From contig CBDCWT010000016.1 in the NCBI GenBank assembly GCA_965223305.1, forward strand, positions 1-64,000: a stretch of DNA of 64,000 nucleotides. Direction: 5' to 3'. A program made the translations under genes and the position numbers. This document shows, in pieces, positions 26,564 to 34,566 of this stretch. Every line of letters starts with the position of its first letter. The stretch's first letter is position 1. Source of the DNA: CBDCWT01 sp965223305. GTDB lineage: Bacteria > Planctomycetota > Planctomycetia > Pirellulales > Pirellulaceae. The notes beneath the pieces are model-generated. The model was not told the DNA's origin, searched no databases, and saw nothing but the letters and a program-made list of their open reading frames with translations.

Positions 26564-26631
26564 GGGAGGGCGACGCTCATGCGGAGCCGTTTTTTTTCGC
26601 GCCGGCGGCTCGGCGGGAGCCTCGCCCTCCC
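26564..26631. repeat. GGGAGGGCGA stem-loop repeat
   Basis: GGGAGGGCGACGCTC and CGGAGCCG on the left pair with CGGCTCGG and GAGCCTCGCCCTCCC on the right, around a T8 tract. The left half recurs at 61797-61822. It is a non-coding palindromic repeat and seems to have replaced the 5' end of the adjacent BlaI-like remnant. Confidence 0.7.
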
Positions 26632-26726
26632 GAACTAAACCCACGCGCCCAGCGGCTGATGTTGTGCCGCACTGCAAGCTGAAGCTGGTGTCTTTTTCGC
26701 CGTCCCATTGCCAATGCCAACGGGAG

Positions 26727-27026
26727 CAACTCTATCCAGATGGCACGGCGTCGGACCACGCGACCATTCAGAAGCTGCTCCAACGCCTTGAAGCCAAGGG
26801 AATGGTCTCGCGCGACCGCAGCCGGTTCGCACACGTCTTTCGCGCCAAGGTGACGCGAAACGCGCTCGTTGGCCGACAACTTGACGCGATGGCCGAGAAG
26901 CTCACCGAGGGGTCACTGGTGCCGTTCATCATGCATGCAGTGGGTGACCGCAGGCTATCGCCTCAAGAGCGAGAGGAGATCCGGCGACTCCTCGATAGCA
27001 CAACAACTCGCAGAGACTCAACATGA
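26727..27026 (+). pseudogene. Truncated BlaI/MecI-family regulator
   Basis: The frame encodes QLYPDGTASDHATIQKLLQR, then LEAKGMVSRDRSRFAHVFRAKVTR and an acidic helical tail (GSLVPFIMHAVGDRRLSPQEREEIRRLLD). This matches the second half of the winged helix and the dimerisation domain of BlaI-type repressors. The first roughly 30 residues, including the initial helices, are absent, and the palindromic repeats at 26411-26631 stand in their place. No start codon with a ribosome binding site precedes the preserved part, and no BlaR or TonB-like partner is next to it. It is probably a relic. Confidence 0.65.
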
Positions 27027-27066
27027 TTAGCAAGATAGCGAAGGTGACTGTATTGGTCCGTTCGCA

Positions 27067-28410
27067 TCAGAGACCTCGAATTGGGACCTCCAGTTCACTG
27101 GCAACCTCCTGCATGCGGGCCTTCAATTCGGCGACTTTTTCTGGCTCTCCCGCGGCGCGGTTCACGCGTTCGTACGGATCGGTGACCATGTCGAACAGCT
27201 CGAACTCGCCTGTGGCGGTCCGCAGCTTCCAATTACCTTGCCGCACGGCCTCAAGCCCCCCTCGAAAGTAGAGGTACTCCTGCCGCGGCGAAGTCTCGGA
27301 TTCGCCTCGCAAGAACGGCGTAAGGTCGTGGCCATCCAACTGGTGATCGGGCAGCTTGGCCGCCGCGACGCTGAGCACCGTCCGATAGATGTCGGGCATG
27401 CCAACCAACTCGGCGGTAACTCGATCGGTTGCGACCTTGCCAGGCCAACGGATCATTGCCGGAACTCGTGGGCCACCCTCGTAGGTCTGTCCTTTCGAAC
27501 CCCGCAAGGGACCTGGCGAACCGGCGTGCCAGAGTTCGTTGCCAGCTTGTTGCATGCGCGGAGGCATGTCGATCCACGGCCCGTTGTCCGACGCGAAAAA
27601 CACCAGCGTGTCATCCGAAATACCCTTACGCTGCAGTGCCGACAGGACCTCCCCGACACTCCAGTCGACTTCTTCGATGACGTCTCCGTACAGTCCGGCC
27701 CGAGAACGCCCGCGGCGTTCGTCCGAGACATGCAGCGGCAAGTGCGGCATGGCGTAGGCCAAGTACAGCAAAAACGGTCGATCATTACTTGCTTGCTCAA
27801 TCAGTCGCACTGCCTCGGCCGTATAACGCTTGGTAAGTGGATCTTGGTCGAAGGGGTGTTCAACCATCTTGTCTCCACGATACAAACCCAGCGGCTCGTC
27901 AGTCTGCACCCAAGGCTTGATGTAGTCGTTCGAGTAGGGCAGGCCAAACCAGGTGTCGAATCCTTGATTTACTGGCAAGAACTTCTTCTGCTTGTAGCCC
28001 AAGTGCCATTTTCCGATCATATGCGTGCGGTAGCCGGCCGCGCGCAGTGCTTCGGCCATCGTCCATTCTGAATCGGGAAGGCCGCCTTTCCCATCTGATC
28101 CAGTGCTGCCGTTGAACTTCACTCGTGGCATATAACGCCCCGTCATCAGCTGCGTCCGAGACGGTACACACCAACAGCCCGTCACAAAGGACGTGAATCG
28201 AATCCCCTCGGATGCAAGTTGATCCAGGTTGGGTGTTCGGATGGCAGGGTGGCCGTAGCAGCCGAGGTCGCCGTAACCCATGTCGTCCGCGAAGAGGATA
28301 ACGACATTCGGCTGCGTGCTCTGCGCAAATGCCGGAATGGTGGTCAATGCCGTGGCGATCAGTACTGTGCCCATCAAAGCTGGGGCAACTACAGGAAAGA
28401 AATGTCTCAT
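27067..28410 (-). CDS. Secreted arylsulfatase
   Basis: This 447-residue sulfatase has a signal peptide (residues 1-29, ending IPAFAQ), the metal-binding start NVVILFADDMGYGDLGCYG, the formylglycine motif CVPSR with Cys81, and GKWHLGYKQKFLPVNQGFD-like and ASDNGPWI segments. The C-terminal part (GNWKLRTATGEFELFDMVTDPYE) is typical of arylsulfatase A-like enzymes. It would remove sulfate from sugars or other esters in the periplasm or outside the cell. It is transcribed away from the GntR-ABC operon, with which it shares an intergenic region of about 140 bases. No carbohydrate-binding or transporter gene beside it reveals its substrate. Confidence 0.93.
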   Translation of the reverse strand: MRHFFPVVAPALMGTVLIATALTTIPAFAQSTQPNVVILFADDMGYGDLGCYGHPAIRTPNLDQLASEGIRFTSFVTGCWCVPSRTQLMTGRYMPRVKFNGSTGSDGKGGLPDSEWTMAEALRAAGYRTHMIGKWHLGYKQKKFLPVNQGFDTWFGLPYSNDYIKPWVQTDEPLGLYRGDKMVEHPFDQDPLTKRYTAEAVRLIEQASNDRPFLLYLAYAMPHLPLHVSDERRGRSRAGLYGDVIEEVDWSVGEVLSALQRKGISDDTLVFFASDNGPWIDMPPRMQQAGNELWHAGSPGPLRGSKGQTYEGGPRVPAMIRWPGKVATDRVTAELVGMPDIYRTVLSVAAAKLPDHQLDGHDLTPFLRGESETSPRQEYLYFRGGLEAVRQGNWKLRTATGEFELFDMVTDPYERVNRAAGEPEKVAELKARMQEVASELEVPIRGL

Positions 28411-28502
28411 GAGTCGATTCTCGAAATGTGATGGTGAATCTCACCTGGGACGCCAAACACACTTTAGCAACCTAAACCCCTAAGAGCCTACTCCCCCTCC
28501 CC

Positions 28503-28531
28503 TTGACCGGCCTCTATCGGGTGCCTAGAAT
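28503..28531 (+). promoter_or_regulatory. Sigma-70-type promoter of the GntR-ABC operon
   Basis: TTGACC at 28503-28508, a 17-bp spacer and TAGAAT at 28526-28531 form a strong housekeeping promoter. The predicted start near 28538 falls inside the operator-like palindrome. Confidence 0.65.
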
Positions 28532-28532
28532 T

Positions 28533-28558
28533 GTATCACAGTTAGGGTACGGTGATAC
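28533..28558. promoter_or_regulatory. Putative GntR operator GTATCAC-N12-GTGATAC
   Basis: A perfect 7-bp inverted repeat at 28533-28539 and 28552-28558, spaced by 12 bases, lies just downstream of the -10 box and overlaps the GTG start. Its position fits autorepression by the encoded YtrA-like regulator. Confidence 0.6.
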
Positions 28559-28989
28559 GTTCGCGAGAAGATGCCTTGCATATCGAAATCTCGCTTCAAG
28601 ATGGCGTGCCGATCTACCGGCAGATCGTGAATCAGGTCAAGTACCTGATCGCATCCGGTCAGCTGAAACCGGATCAGGAGCTGCCTCCAATCCGAGCGCT
28701 GGCCGAACAGCTTGTGGTGACTCCGAACACGATCGTCAAGTCCTACAGCGAGCTAGAAGCATCTGGGCTGGTCTACAAACGCCGTGGTGCCGGAACGTAC
28801 GTTGCTGACGTTCAATCGTCTCCGCTTGCGCGGCGGGAGCGAAAGAAAATCCTCACTCAGCGGGTCGATGCGCTGTTGGCCGAGGCCCGCCAGTTGGACT
28901 ACTCCTTTGACGAAGTTCTCGAGGTGTTGCGAACACGACAGGTACTTCTGAACAAATCACTTCAGCGGGAGGAAGGCCATGCCGGATAG
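28552..28989 (+). CDS. GntR-family regulator (YtrA subfamily)
   Basis: The 145-residue product has the GntR winged helix (VPIYRQIVNQVKYLIASGQL, ELPPIRALAEQLVVTPNTIV, ELEASGLVYKRRGAGTYV) and only a short helical tail. That is the layout of the YtrA subfamily, which controls adjacent ABC transporter genes. The GTG at 28552 gives the longest form; a TTG at 28576 (reading LHIEISLQDGVPIYRQ) matches the usual YtrA N-terminus better. It overlaps the ABC ATPase gene by 11 bases, so the three genes form one operon. In relatives such systems respond to cell-wall-active antibiotics; that specificity is not visible here. Confidence 0.9.
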   Translation: MIRSREDALHIEISLQDGVPIYRQIVNQVKYLIASGQLKPDQELPPIRALAEQLVVTPNTIVKSYSELEASGLVYKRRGAGTYVADVQSSPLARRERKKILTQRVDALLAEARQLDYSFDEVLEVLRTRQVLLNKSLQREEGHAG

Positions 28990-29884
28990 TGTCGTTGATG
29001 TCTGTAAGCTTTCGCGACGATTCGGAAAGACGCAAGCTCTAGACGACGTGACTCTGCGCGTTGAGCCTGGTCGTGTGTATGGTCTGGTTGGCGCTAACGG
29101 GCAAGGCAAAACAACGCTCATCAAGCATCTGCTGGGGCTGTTGCGAGCTCAAGAAGGATCGGTCCGTGTGTTCGGGCTAGACCCAGTCACTCACCCGGTA
29201 AACGTGCTGCAGCGGATTGGCTATTTATCGGAGGAGCGCGATCTGCCGGAATGGATGAGAATTGACGAGTTGCTCCGCTATACCGGAGCGTTTCATCCGA
29301 ATTGGGATAGTTCGTACGCCGAAGAATTGCTCAGTAAGTTTCGACTTGACTCGGCGAAGAAAGTAAAGAGTCTGTCGAAAGGAATGAGGGCACAGGCGGG
29401 GCTGATCGCCGCCGTTGCGCATCGTCCGGAATTGCTGTTGCTCGACGAACCATCGACTGGTCTGGACGCGGTCGTTCGCAACGACATCCTCAGTGTGATC
29501 GTTCGCACGGTTGCGGACGACGGTCGAACTGTGATCTTCTCGTCTCATTTGTTGGACGAAGTCGAGAAAATGTCTGACCATGTTTTCATGATTGATGCGG
29601 GACAGTTAGTTCTCCAGGGCGAGTTGGATGACATCAAGCAGCAACATCAGCGACTGGTGGTTCGCTTCGATCCAGGCAACTCCATACCCGAAGTCAACGG
29701 ACTACTGTCTGCAGAACGACTGGGAGCCGACTGGGTGGTCGTCTGCAACGGCCCCAGCGGGCGGACGCAGACAATGCTAGAGGCTGCGGGCGGAACAGTT
29801 GTCCACTCACGCGACGCGACCTTGAGCGAGATCTTTGTTGCTCGTGTGGGCAGGACATCAGTCAACGCGGAGGCTGGCACATGA
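28979..29884 (+). CDS. ABC transporter ATP-binding protein
   Basis: The 301-residue ATPase has Walker A GANGQGKTT at 38-46, the signature LSKGMRAQAGL near 131, Walker B ELLLLDEPSTGLD and the switch histidine in IFSSHLLDEVE. The C-terminal extension after about 220 is typical of CcmA/YtrB-like exporter ATPases. AGGAAGG precedes the ATG. It overlaps the GntR gene upstream and shares an ATGA overlap with the permease gene downstream, so ATPase and permease are made together. It probably exports or detaches a hydrophobic or peptide compound, with the substrate unknown. It lies about 3 kb from the lasso operon on the opposite strand, so a link to export of that peptide is speculative. Confidence 0.93.
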   Translation: MPDSVVDVCKLSRRFGKTQALDDVTLRVEPGRVYGLVGANGQGKTTLIKHLLGLLRAQEGSVRVFGLDPVTHPVNVLQRIGYLSEERDLPEWMRIDELLRYTGAFHPNWDSSYAEELLSKFRLDSAKKVKSLSKGMRAQAGLIAAVAHRPELLLLDEPSTGLDAVVRNDILSVIVRTVADDGRTVIFSSHLLDEVEKMSDHVFMIDAGQLVLQGELDDIKQQHQRLVVRFDPGNSIPEVNGLLSAERLGADWVVVCNGPSGRTQTMLEAAGGTVVHSRDATLSEIFVARVGRTSVNAEAGT

Positions 29885-31560
29885 AAAGTCCGCATCGCGC
29901 GATCTGCTGGGAACTGTGGCGTACAACTCGCCGGGAGTTGTCGATGCGTCTCTGCGGGGCGAGCGCCTATGCCTTGTTGCTCAGTCGAGTGGGACCATCG
30001 AACGGCAACCCGGCGGAGTCGCAGGTGGTCAGTGGCATTCTGGTGTTGATGCTGACGTCGATCGCTTTGGCGTCGCCAGCGTGGATTCTACAATTCGATC
30101 GGACGCAGGTCGGGTTTGGATTTCGGAGCAACTTCATCAGACCGGTTTCGACTGGCACGCTGGTCGCCATACCGATGCTGTACACGATGATCTCATCAGC
30201 GGCTTGTTATGTGATTCCCGCGCTCTTGTTTCGAGGTCAGACGGGAGTCGCGGTGCCAATCATCGGTCCAAGCGTGATTATCTTGTGCGCCACGACCTGC
30301 TTTGTCGCGGCCGGTTGGTCTCCCGCGACCATCACGGGGAGAGCGGTGGCGGTGGTTACCTTAGCCGCGGCGTTGCTAATCGTGATTGTGGCGGGGCGCC
30401 AAGATCACTCCACACCCTGGCTCATGGCGATTGGAAGCCCTACACAGTTCAACTTTCGCTGGTATCAATACGTGGGTCTGTCGATCGTCGCAGCGCTAGC
30501 ATACCTGACGGCACTACTCTCTGTGAAACAGCAACGCCGCGGCGACCACTGGATGCCGGATTCATGGTCTCAGGCGATGCCATTCAGCGCAGCGACTCTG
30601 AAGCAACCGTCAGCTACGAACGCTCCCCGTCCATTCTCGAGGCCAGCTGCGGCACAGTACTGGTACGAGTTCCAGCGATTCGGAATAAGAACACTGCTGA
30701 TCAGCCTGTTGGCACCCCTTGCAGTCGTGATCGCGATAGTGGTCGCGGCACATACCTCTACAAGGACGTCCACATCGGCTGTGTGGGCACTCGTGCTAGT
30801 GATCTGTCCGGTCGTTTACCAGGTCATCGGGATTGATGGCGCTGTTGGGTTAAAGCAAAAACAACGAGTCATGTTTCTGCCACTATTTGACGCAACGCGT
30901 CCCATGTCGAGCGTTCAGTTGATCGAAATCAAGTTAGTCATGATCGCAGCGTGTTCGGTTGTGGGGTGGCTCTTCATGGTGCTGGCTTGGGCGATTCACG
31001 CAATAGTCTCTGGAGACATTGGCAGCTGGGACAGCAGCGGCGAAGCGGCTTGGGGGTTACTGAGGGAAGCTCCGATATGGGTCTGGGGGATCGTATTATC
31101 TGGAGCCCTGGTGCTGATAATCAGCAATTCTTCACTGCTGCTGGCAGGGTGGCTGTGGATGCCATTTCACCCCAAGATCTGCTTTGGTCTCAGCGTTTTC
31201 GGCGCATTGCATGTGCTGTTGGTGGTGTGGGACGCTGATCACGGTTGGGTGCTGCTTCCGCTCTGGAGAATCTACGGCTATCTCCTACCTTTGACCATCA
31301 TCATCGGCTGCGCAATCGCCCTCTATAAGGCGTATCATGCGGGTGTCCTTCGGAGTCGACTGTTTGGGCTTGCTCTGGCGGCGTGGTTGGTCTACTTGGC
31401 AGCCCTCGCAGCGGCATACACCACGTTCGATCCACAGCTCACGGTGGTCCCTGCTGCACAAGCTTTCACGATCGCAGTCGCCTGGTTATTGGTCCCACTC
31501 GCCGCGGTCGCTGTCGCCCCGCTAGCGCTTGACCGCCTCCGGCACGAGGCAATAGGGTAA
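29881..31560 (+). CDS. ABC transporter permease-like membrane protein
   Basis: The 559-residue product is almost entirely hydrophobic, with about a dozen predicted membrane segments (for example GVAVPIIGPSVIILCATTCF, LLISLLAPLAVVIAIVVAA and IRLAPLFGALHVLLVVW-like stretches). A hydrophilic loop lies near residues 215-255. No enzymatic motif is seen. Its start overlaps the stop of the ATPase gene (ATGA), which pairs it with that protein as the membrane component of an ABC-2-like exporter. The N-terminus (KSPHRAICWELWRTTRRELS) resembles planctomycete proteins annotated as ABC-2 permeases. Family assignment relies mainly on context and hydrophobicity. Confidence 0.8.
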   Translation: MKSPHRAICWELWRTTRRELSMRLCGASAYALLLSRVGPSNGNPAESQVVSGILVLMLTSIALASPAWILQFDRTQVGFGFRSNFIRPVSTGTLVAIPMLYTMISSAACYVIPALLFRGQTGVAVPIIGPSVIILCATTCFVAAGWSPATITGRAVAVVTLAAALLIVIVAGRQDHSTPWLMAIGSPTQFNFRWYQYVGLSIVAALAYLTALLSVKQQRRGDHWMPDSWSQAMPFSAATLKQPSATNAPRPFSRPAAAQYWYEFQRFGIRTLLISLLAPLAVVIAIVVAAHTSTRTSTSAVWALVLVICPVVYQVIGIDGAVGLKQKQRVMFLPLFDATRPMSSVQLIEIKLVMIAACSVVGWLFMVLAWAIHAIVSGDIGSWDSSGEAAWGLLREAPIWVWGIVLSGALVLIISNSSLLLAGWLWMPFHPKICFGLSVFGALHVLLVVWDADHGWVLLPLWRIYGYLLPLTIIIGCAIALYKAYHAGVLRSRLFGLALAAWLVYLAALAAAYTTFDPQLTVVPAAQAFTIAVAWLLVPLAAVAVAPLALDRLRHEAIG

Positions 31561-31600
31561 GCAATGGAAAAGGAGAAGCACGTCTGTTCCACCGGCTTCG

Positions 31601-31646
31601 TCACGCGGAGCGTGACGACTACGTAGCCATCACGCTCCGCGTGATG
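31601..31646. repeat. REP-like double palindrome, copy 1
   Basis: Two hairpins, TCACGCGGAGCGTGA and CATCACGCTCCGCGTGATG, are reverse complements of each other and flank CTACGTAG. The result is a nested palindrome of about 46 bases just upstream of the RAYT gene. Near-identical copies lie at 32446-32491 and 32725-32770. Confidence 0.85.
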
Positions 31647-31733
31647 TGGCCATCGCAGCGTTTGCTCGACCAGCCAAACCGCGGCGTCCTCATCGTGAAT
31701 GCTGCAAACAATACATCGAGTACACACGCAGGC

Positions 31734-32372
31734 ATGACGGAACTTCACTTCTTCGATCCCACGCAGGACTATGCAGTTATCGAACGCCGATTGCCTCACT
31801 GGGCTCAACCGGGAGTCATCTGTTTTGCGACATTCCGAACGAACGATTCGATGCCAAAGGCAGTATTGCAGCGTTGGCGAACGGAGCGGGAAGACTGGTT
31901 ACGCAAGCACAGCATCAACCCGATTGCTCACAACTGGAGGAAGCAGCGGGACGAACAAACCGAATTCTACCGTAGCTTCTCGACGCAGTGGCACGATGAG
32001 CTTGACTGTGGCCACGGCGCGTGCGTGCTGCGAGATACTCAGCTCGCACGAATCGTCGGTGACAGCTTGCAGTATGCCAACGGAGACCTTTACGATCTGA
32101 CCGACTTTGTCGTGATGCCAAATCACGTGCATTTGCTGGCGGCGTTTCCCGATCAAGACAGAATGCTCGTGCAGTGCACATCATGGAAGAAGTTCACCGC
32201 GACAACAATCAACCGGCATCTCGGAAGCAAAGGCCGATTCTGGCAGCAGGACGGCTTTGATCACCTGGTACGGTCGGAAGAGCAGTTCCAACACTTTCGA
32301 AGGTATATTGCAGACAACCCCAAGAAAGCGCTGCTGAGCGAGGGAGAGTACCTGCATAGGTCACTGGAGTGA
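31734..32372 (+). CDS. REP-associated tyrosine transposase (RAYT, Y1_Tnp)
   Basis: The 212-residue protein has the Y1 transposase/HUH signature: the metal-binding motif in FVVMPNHVHLLAAF, a preceding GDLYDLTDF strand, WKKFTATTINRHLGSKGRFWQQDGFDHLV and the candidate catalytic tyrosine in FRRYIADNPKKA. RAYTs are domesticated single-copy relatives of IS200/IS605 transposases that cut and move REP palindromes. Matching palindromes stand just upstream and twice downstream, which is strong support. The start is set at 31734 because the open frame before it runs through the repeat. It has no terminal inverted repeats or partner genes of a normal IS. Confidence 0.9.
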   Translation: MTELHFFDPTQDYAVIERRLPHWAQPGVICFATFRTNDSMPKAVLQRWRTEREDWLRKHSINPIAHNWRKQRDEQTEFYRSFSTQWHDELDCGHGACVLRDTQLARIVGDSLQYANGDLYDLTDFVVMPNHVHLLAAFPDQDRMLVQCTSWKKFTATTINRHLGSKGRFWQQDGFDHLVRSEEQFQHFRRYIADNPKKALLSEGEYLHRSLE

Positions 32373-32445
32373 CATGCAGCGCGTCGGCGAGGTCGGGTCC
32401 GATGTTGCCATCTACCCGACAGAACGTCTGTTCCACCGGGCTTCG

Positions 32446-32491
32446 TCACGCGGAGCGTGACGGCTACGTAGCCATCACGCTCCGCGTGATG
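32446..32491. repeat. REP-like double palindrome, copy 2
   Basis: This repeats the palindrome at 31601-31646 with one base changed (CGGCTACGTAG for CGACTACGTAG), embedded in the decayed RAYT-upstream duplicate. Confidence 0.85.
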
Positions 32492-32724
32492 TGGCATCGC
32501 AGCGTTTGCTCGACCAGCCAAACCGCGGCGTCCTCACCATGAAGGCTGCAAACAAACAAAACACCGGGTGCGCACACAGCTGGCCGAACTAGACCGGGAC
32601 GAACAATCTGAACTGAATTCTACCTGACACGCGCGCAACACGTCTGCCCGGAAGGCGGTTGCTAGCCGCTGCCGACACCGACGTTGCCATCTACCCGACA
32701 GGACGTCTGTTCGGCCGGGCTTCG

Positions 32725-32770
32725 TCACGCGGAGCGTGACGACTACGTAGCCATCACGCTCCGCGTGATG
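32725..32770. repeat. REP-like double palindrome, copy 3
   Basis: This is identical to copy 1 over the hairpin pair. It lies at the downstream end of the lasso operon, just past the uridine-kinase-like gene, where it could also act as a transcript-end hairpin. Confidence 0.85.
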
Positions 32771-32832
32771 TGGCATCGCGGCGGTGGACTCGACCAGCTG
32801 CAACGCCATGCCGTGGTGAACGGAATGGCCTG

Positions 32833-33555
32833 CTACTCTCCCCGCTCAGGCTTGTGATCATCGCGAGCCAGCACGCTGAGTGGCCCGGCCCGAGCAGCCG
32901 GCTCCCACCTGGCGTAAGCACGATGGGGATCGTGCTCGTGGTTGCCCGCTGTGTCGACAACCAAGTCTGCCGCAGCTTGAGGATCATGCGTCTTGATGTA
33001 ATGGTCTTCTTCGTGCCTCCAGTAGATCTTGTACCAATCCCGCATTGCGTCGCCGTCTCGCTCGAGGACGCGAGCGATGCAAATATCTCTGGGAGCCCGT
33101 ACGAACACCCGGAAGCCGTAGTGGGCAGCCAGCTCCCTACGAAGAGAGGTCACGCCCTCGACAATCACTACCGCTCCTGCCACGGCGCTTACGCGCAAGA
33201 TCTCTCCTGGCCTCTCTCGATCAAGTTTTTGCAGGATTGCCGGCCGACCGGCTCGCAGAGGAATCAAGACTTGGTCACGGAAGCGGCGCCACTCGTAGTC
33301 GTAGTCGTTCTCGGTTGACTCTGAGTCGCCATCTCGGAAGTAGATCGGACGCTTTCCTGTGGGACGGTAATAGTAGTCGTCCAGGCGCACCAAGGTCGGC
33401 ACCTGCCCACATTGCTCCATGGCGGCTACCAGATTCCTGGCGAATGTGCTCTTTCCCGCGCCCGCGATCCCGTCGATTCCCACCAGCAGCGTTGGCAACC
33501 GTGAGCTCCCGATGAGATTCTCCGCCAGATCGAGAAATGAGTGAATGGTCGTCAT
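32833..33555 (-). CDS. Uridine-kinase-like P-loop kinase in the lasso operon
   Basis: The 240-residue protein has Walker A GIAGAGKST near residues 28-36 (VGIDGIAGAGKSTFARNL), a substrate segment (VRLDDYYYRPTGKRP), VVIVEGVTSLRREL as the Walker B-like strand and a lid region (RDICIARVLERDGDAMRDWYKIYW). This is the uridine kinase/phosphoribulokinase family. It is the last gene of the minus-strand lasso operon, 15 bases after the dioxygenase gene. Household uridine kinases rarely sit at the end of RiPP clusters, so it may phosphorylate the peptide or make a nucleotide donor for tailoring. That role is inferred from position only; a chance neighbour remains possible. Confidence 0.8.
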   Translation of the reverse strand: MTTIHSFLDLAENLIGSSRLPTLLVGIDGIAGAGKSTFARNLVAAMEQCGQVPTLVRLDDYYYRPTGKRPIYFRDGDSESTENDYDYEWRRFRDQVLIPLRAGRPAILQKLDRERPGEILRVSAVAGAVVIVEGVTSLRRELAAHYGFRVFVRAPRDICIARVLERDGDAMRDWYKIYWRHEEDHYIKTHDPQAAADLVVDTAGNHEHDPHRAYARWEPAARAGPLSVLARDDHKPERGE

Positions 33556-33570
33556 TCGAATGGCGGCGGA

Positions 33571-34566
33571 CTACGCTATTTCGTGCAACAGTCGACGGGC
33601 GAACTCAGAATATCTGGCCGCGGCCGGCTCGAAACGATCGTAGGCGAGCAGCGCCTTGCCAATGGCATTCAGCCGCTGCGCCATCGTGGGCTGGGATGCG
33701 CCAACATCCAGTAGGGGCAGGTCGTAGTCCGTAGTTTCAGCATCCTGACCAACGAATTCCATCGAAATACTGATACGTGGCCTGCCGGCGCGATTGATCG
33801 AGCCCCAATGGATCACATCGAAATCCCAACCAGAGATTTCCCCGGCCCGAGTAGGAATCGCCCGGCTGCCCTGTAGCAAAGCGGCTACCTGGTCCCGTTC
33901 CAGCGTCGCCGAGTTGACAAAGGCCTCTCCAATTCCCGTGGGAATCAGATCCCTGGGGATCACATAGATGCAGCCGTTGTCGAGAGTGGCATCACTCAAA
34001 CTGATCCATAGTGTGAGCCTATGCGGAAAACCAGGGTTGTCGATGTGAGGTTTGAACCCGCTCGCCCCGCCGCGCGGCGGGACATAGTGCGTCCAGATGT
34101 TGGAGGTCTGTCGATACTCGCTGCCGAGCAGGCGCGAAAGCAGCCGCGCCACCGAGAGAACCCTGGCAACGGCCCAGAATTCGTCATACACGTAGGCAAA
34201 AGTCGCTGGCCAGTTCTCACGCCGAACTGTCTCGACACAGTCTCTCATGATCCCCAGGAGAGGCTCAGCGAGTACCGGTTCCGTCTTGAAGTATCCCTGC
34301 CGTAGAAACTGCTGCTGAAGTTGTGTCACCTGCTCAGCTTCGACAGCCGTCGCTTCGACAACCTGCGTTGGCCCAGAGCCTGCTATCGACAGTGACGGAT
34401 TCAGCTCCTTCCAGTAGCTCTCGGAAGTAGCCAGTTTCAAACGCGACGAAATCTCGCCATCGCGAAGATGTGTCTCTTCGAGCAGCAGCGAGGCGACCTT
34501 TTTTGCAGCTTCACGTTTCATTCGACTGAACCGCACAATCTGCGAAGCGACCGCTCTCAGTCGCAA
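33571..34566 (-). CDS. Phytanoyl-CoA dioxygenase (PhyH)-like enzyme
   Basis: The 331-residue product carries the 2-oxoglutarate/Fe(II) facial triad: HID at residues 174-176 (FKPHIDNPGF) and the distal histidine at about 253 (DVIHWGS). An arginine in GRPRISISMEF suits 2-oxoglutarate binding. A strand NGCIYVIPRDLIP is typical of the PhyH fold. It would hydroxylate or otherwise oxidise a substrate. The gene overlaps the methyltransferase gene by 10 bases in the lasso operon, so the peptide or its precursor is the likely substrate (inference). The N-terminal 90 residues are unassigned. Confidence 0.82.
   Translation of the reverse strand: MRLRAVASQIVRFSRMKREAAKKVASLLLEETHLRDGEISSRLKLATSESYWKELNPSLSIAGSGPTQVVEATAVEAEQVTQLQQQFLRQGYFKTEPVLAEPLLGIMRDCVETVRRENWPATFAYVYDEFWAVARVLSVARLLSRLLGSEYRQTSNIWTHYVPPRGGASGFKPHIDNPGFPHRLTLWISLSDATLDNGCIYVIPRDLIPTGIGEAFVNSATLERDQVAALLQGSRAIPTRAGEISGWDFDVIHWGSINRAGRPRISISMEFVGQDAETTDYDLPLLDVGASQPTMAQRLNAIGKALLAYDRFEPAAARYSEFARRLLHEIA

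Larger units (their letters stand above)
32373..32832. repeat. Decayed RAYT copy and REP repeats
   Basis: From about 32424 to 32585 the sequence repeats 31580-31745 (REP, then GCAGCGTTTGCTCGACCAGC and CGCGGCGTCCTCA), that is, the upstream part of the RAYT gene. A short echo of the coding region (CGGGACGAACAA, GAATTCTACC) follows at about 32596-32625. The block GTTGCCATCTACCCGACAG with the REP palindrome then recurs at 32684-32770. This looks like a second RAYT copy with most of its coding sequence deleted. Confidence 0.7.

Noticed and set aside
29835..30836. 333-residue open frame overlapping the ABC permease
   Set aside because: Same strand but another frame of the hydrophobic permease gene; the permease frame has membrane segments and an ATGA-coupled start, while this one has neither.
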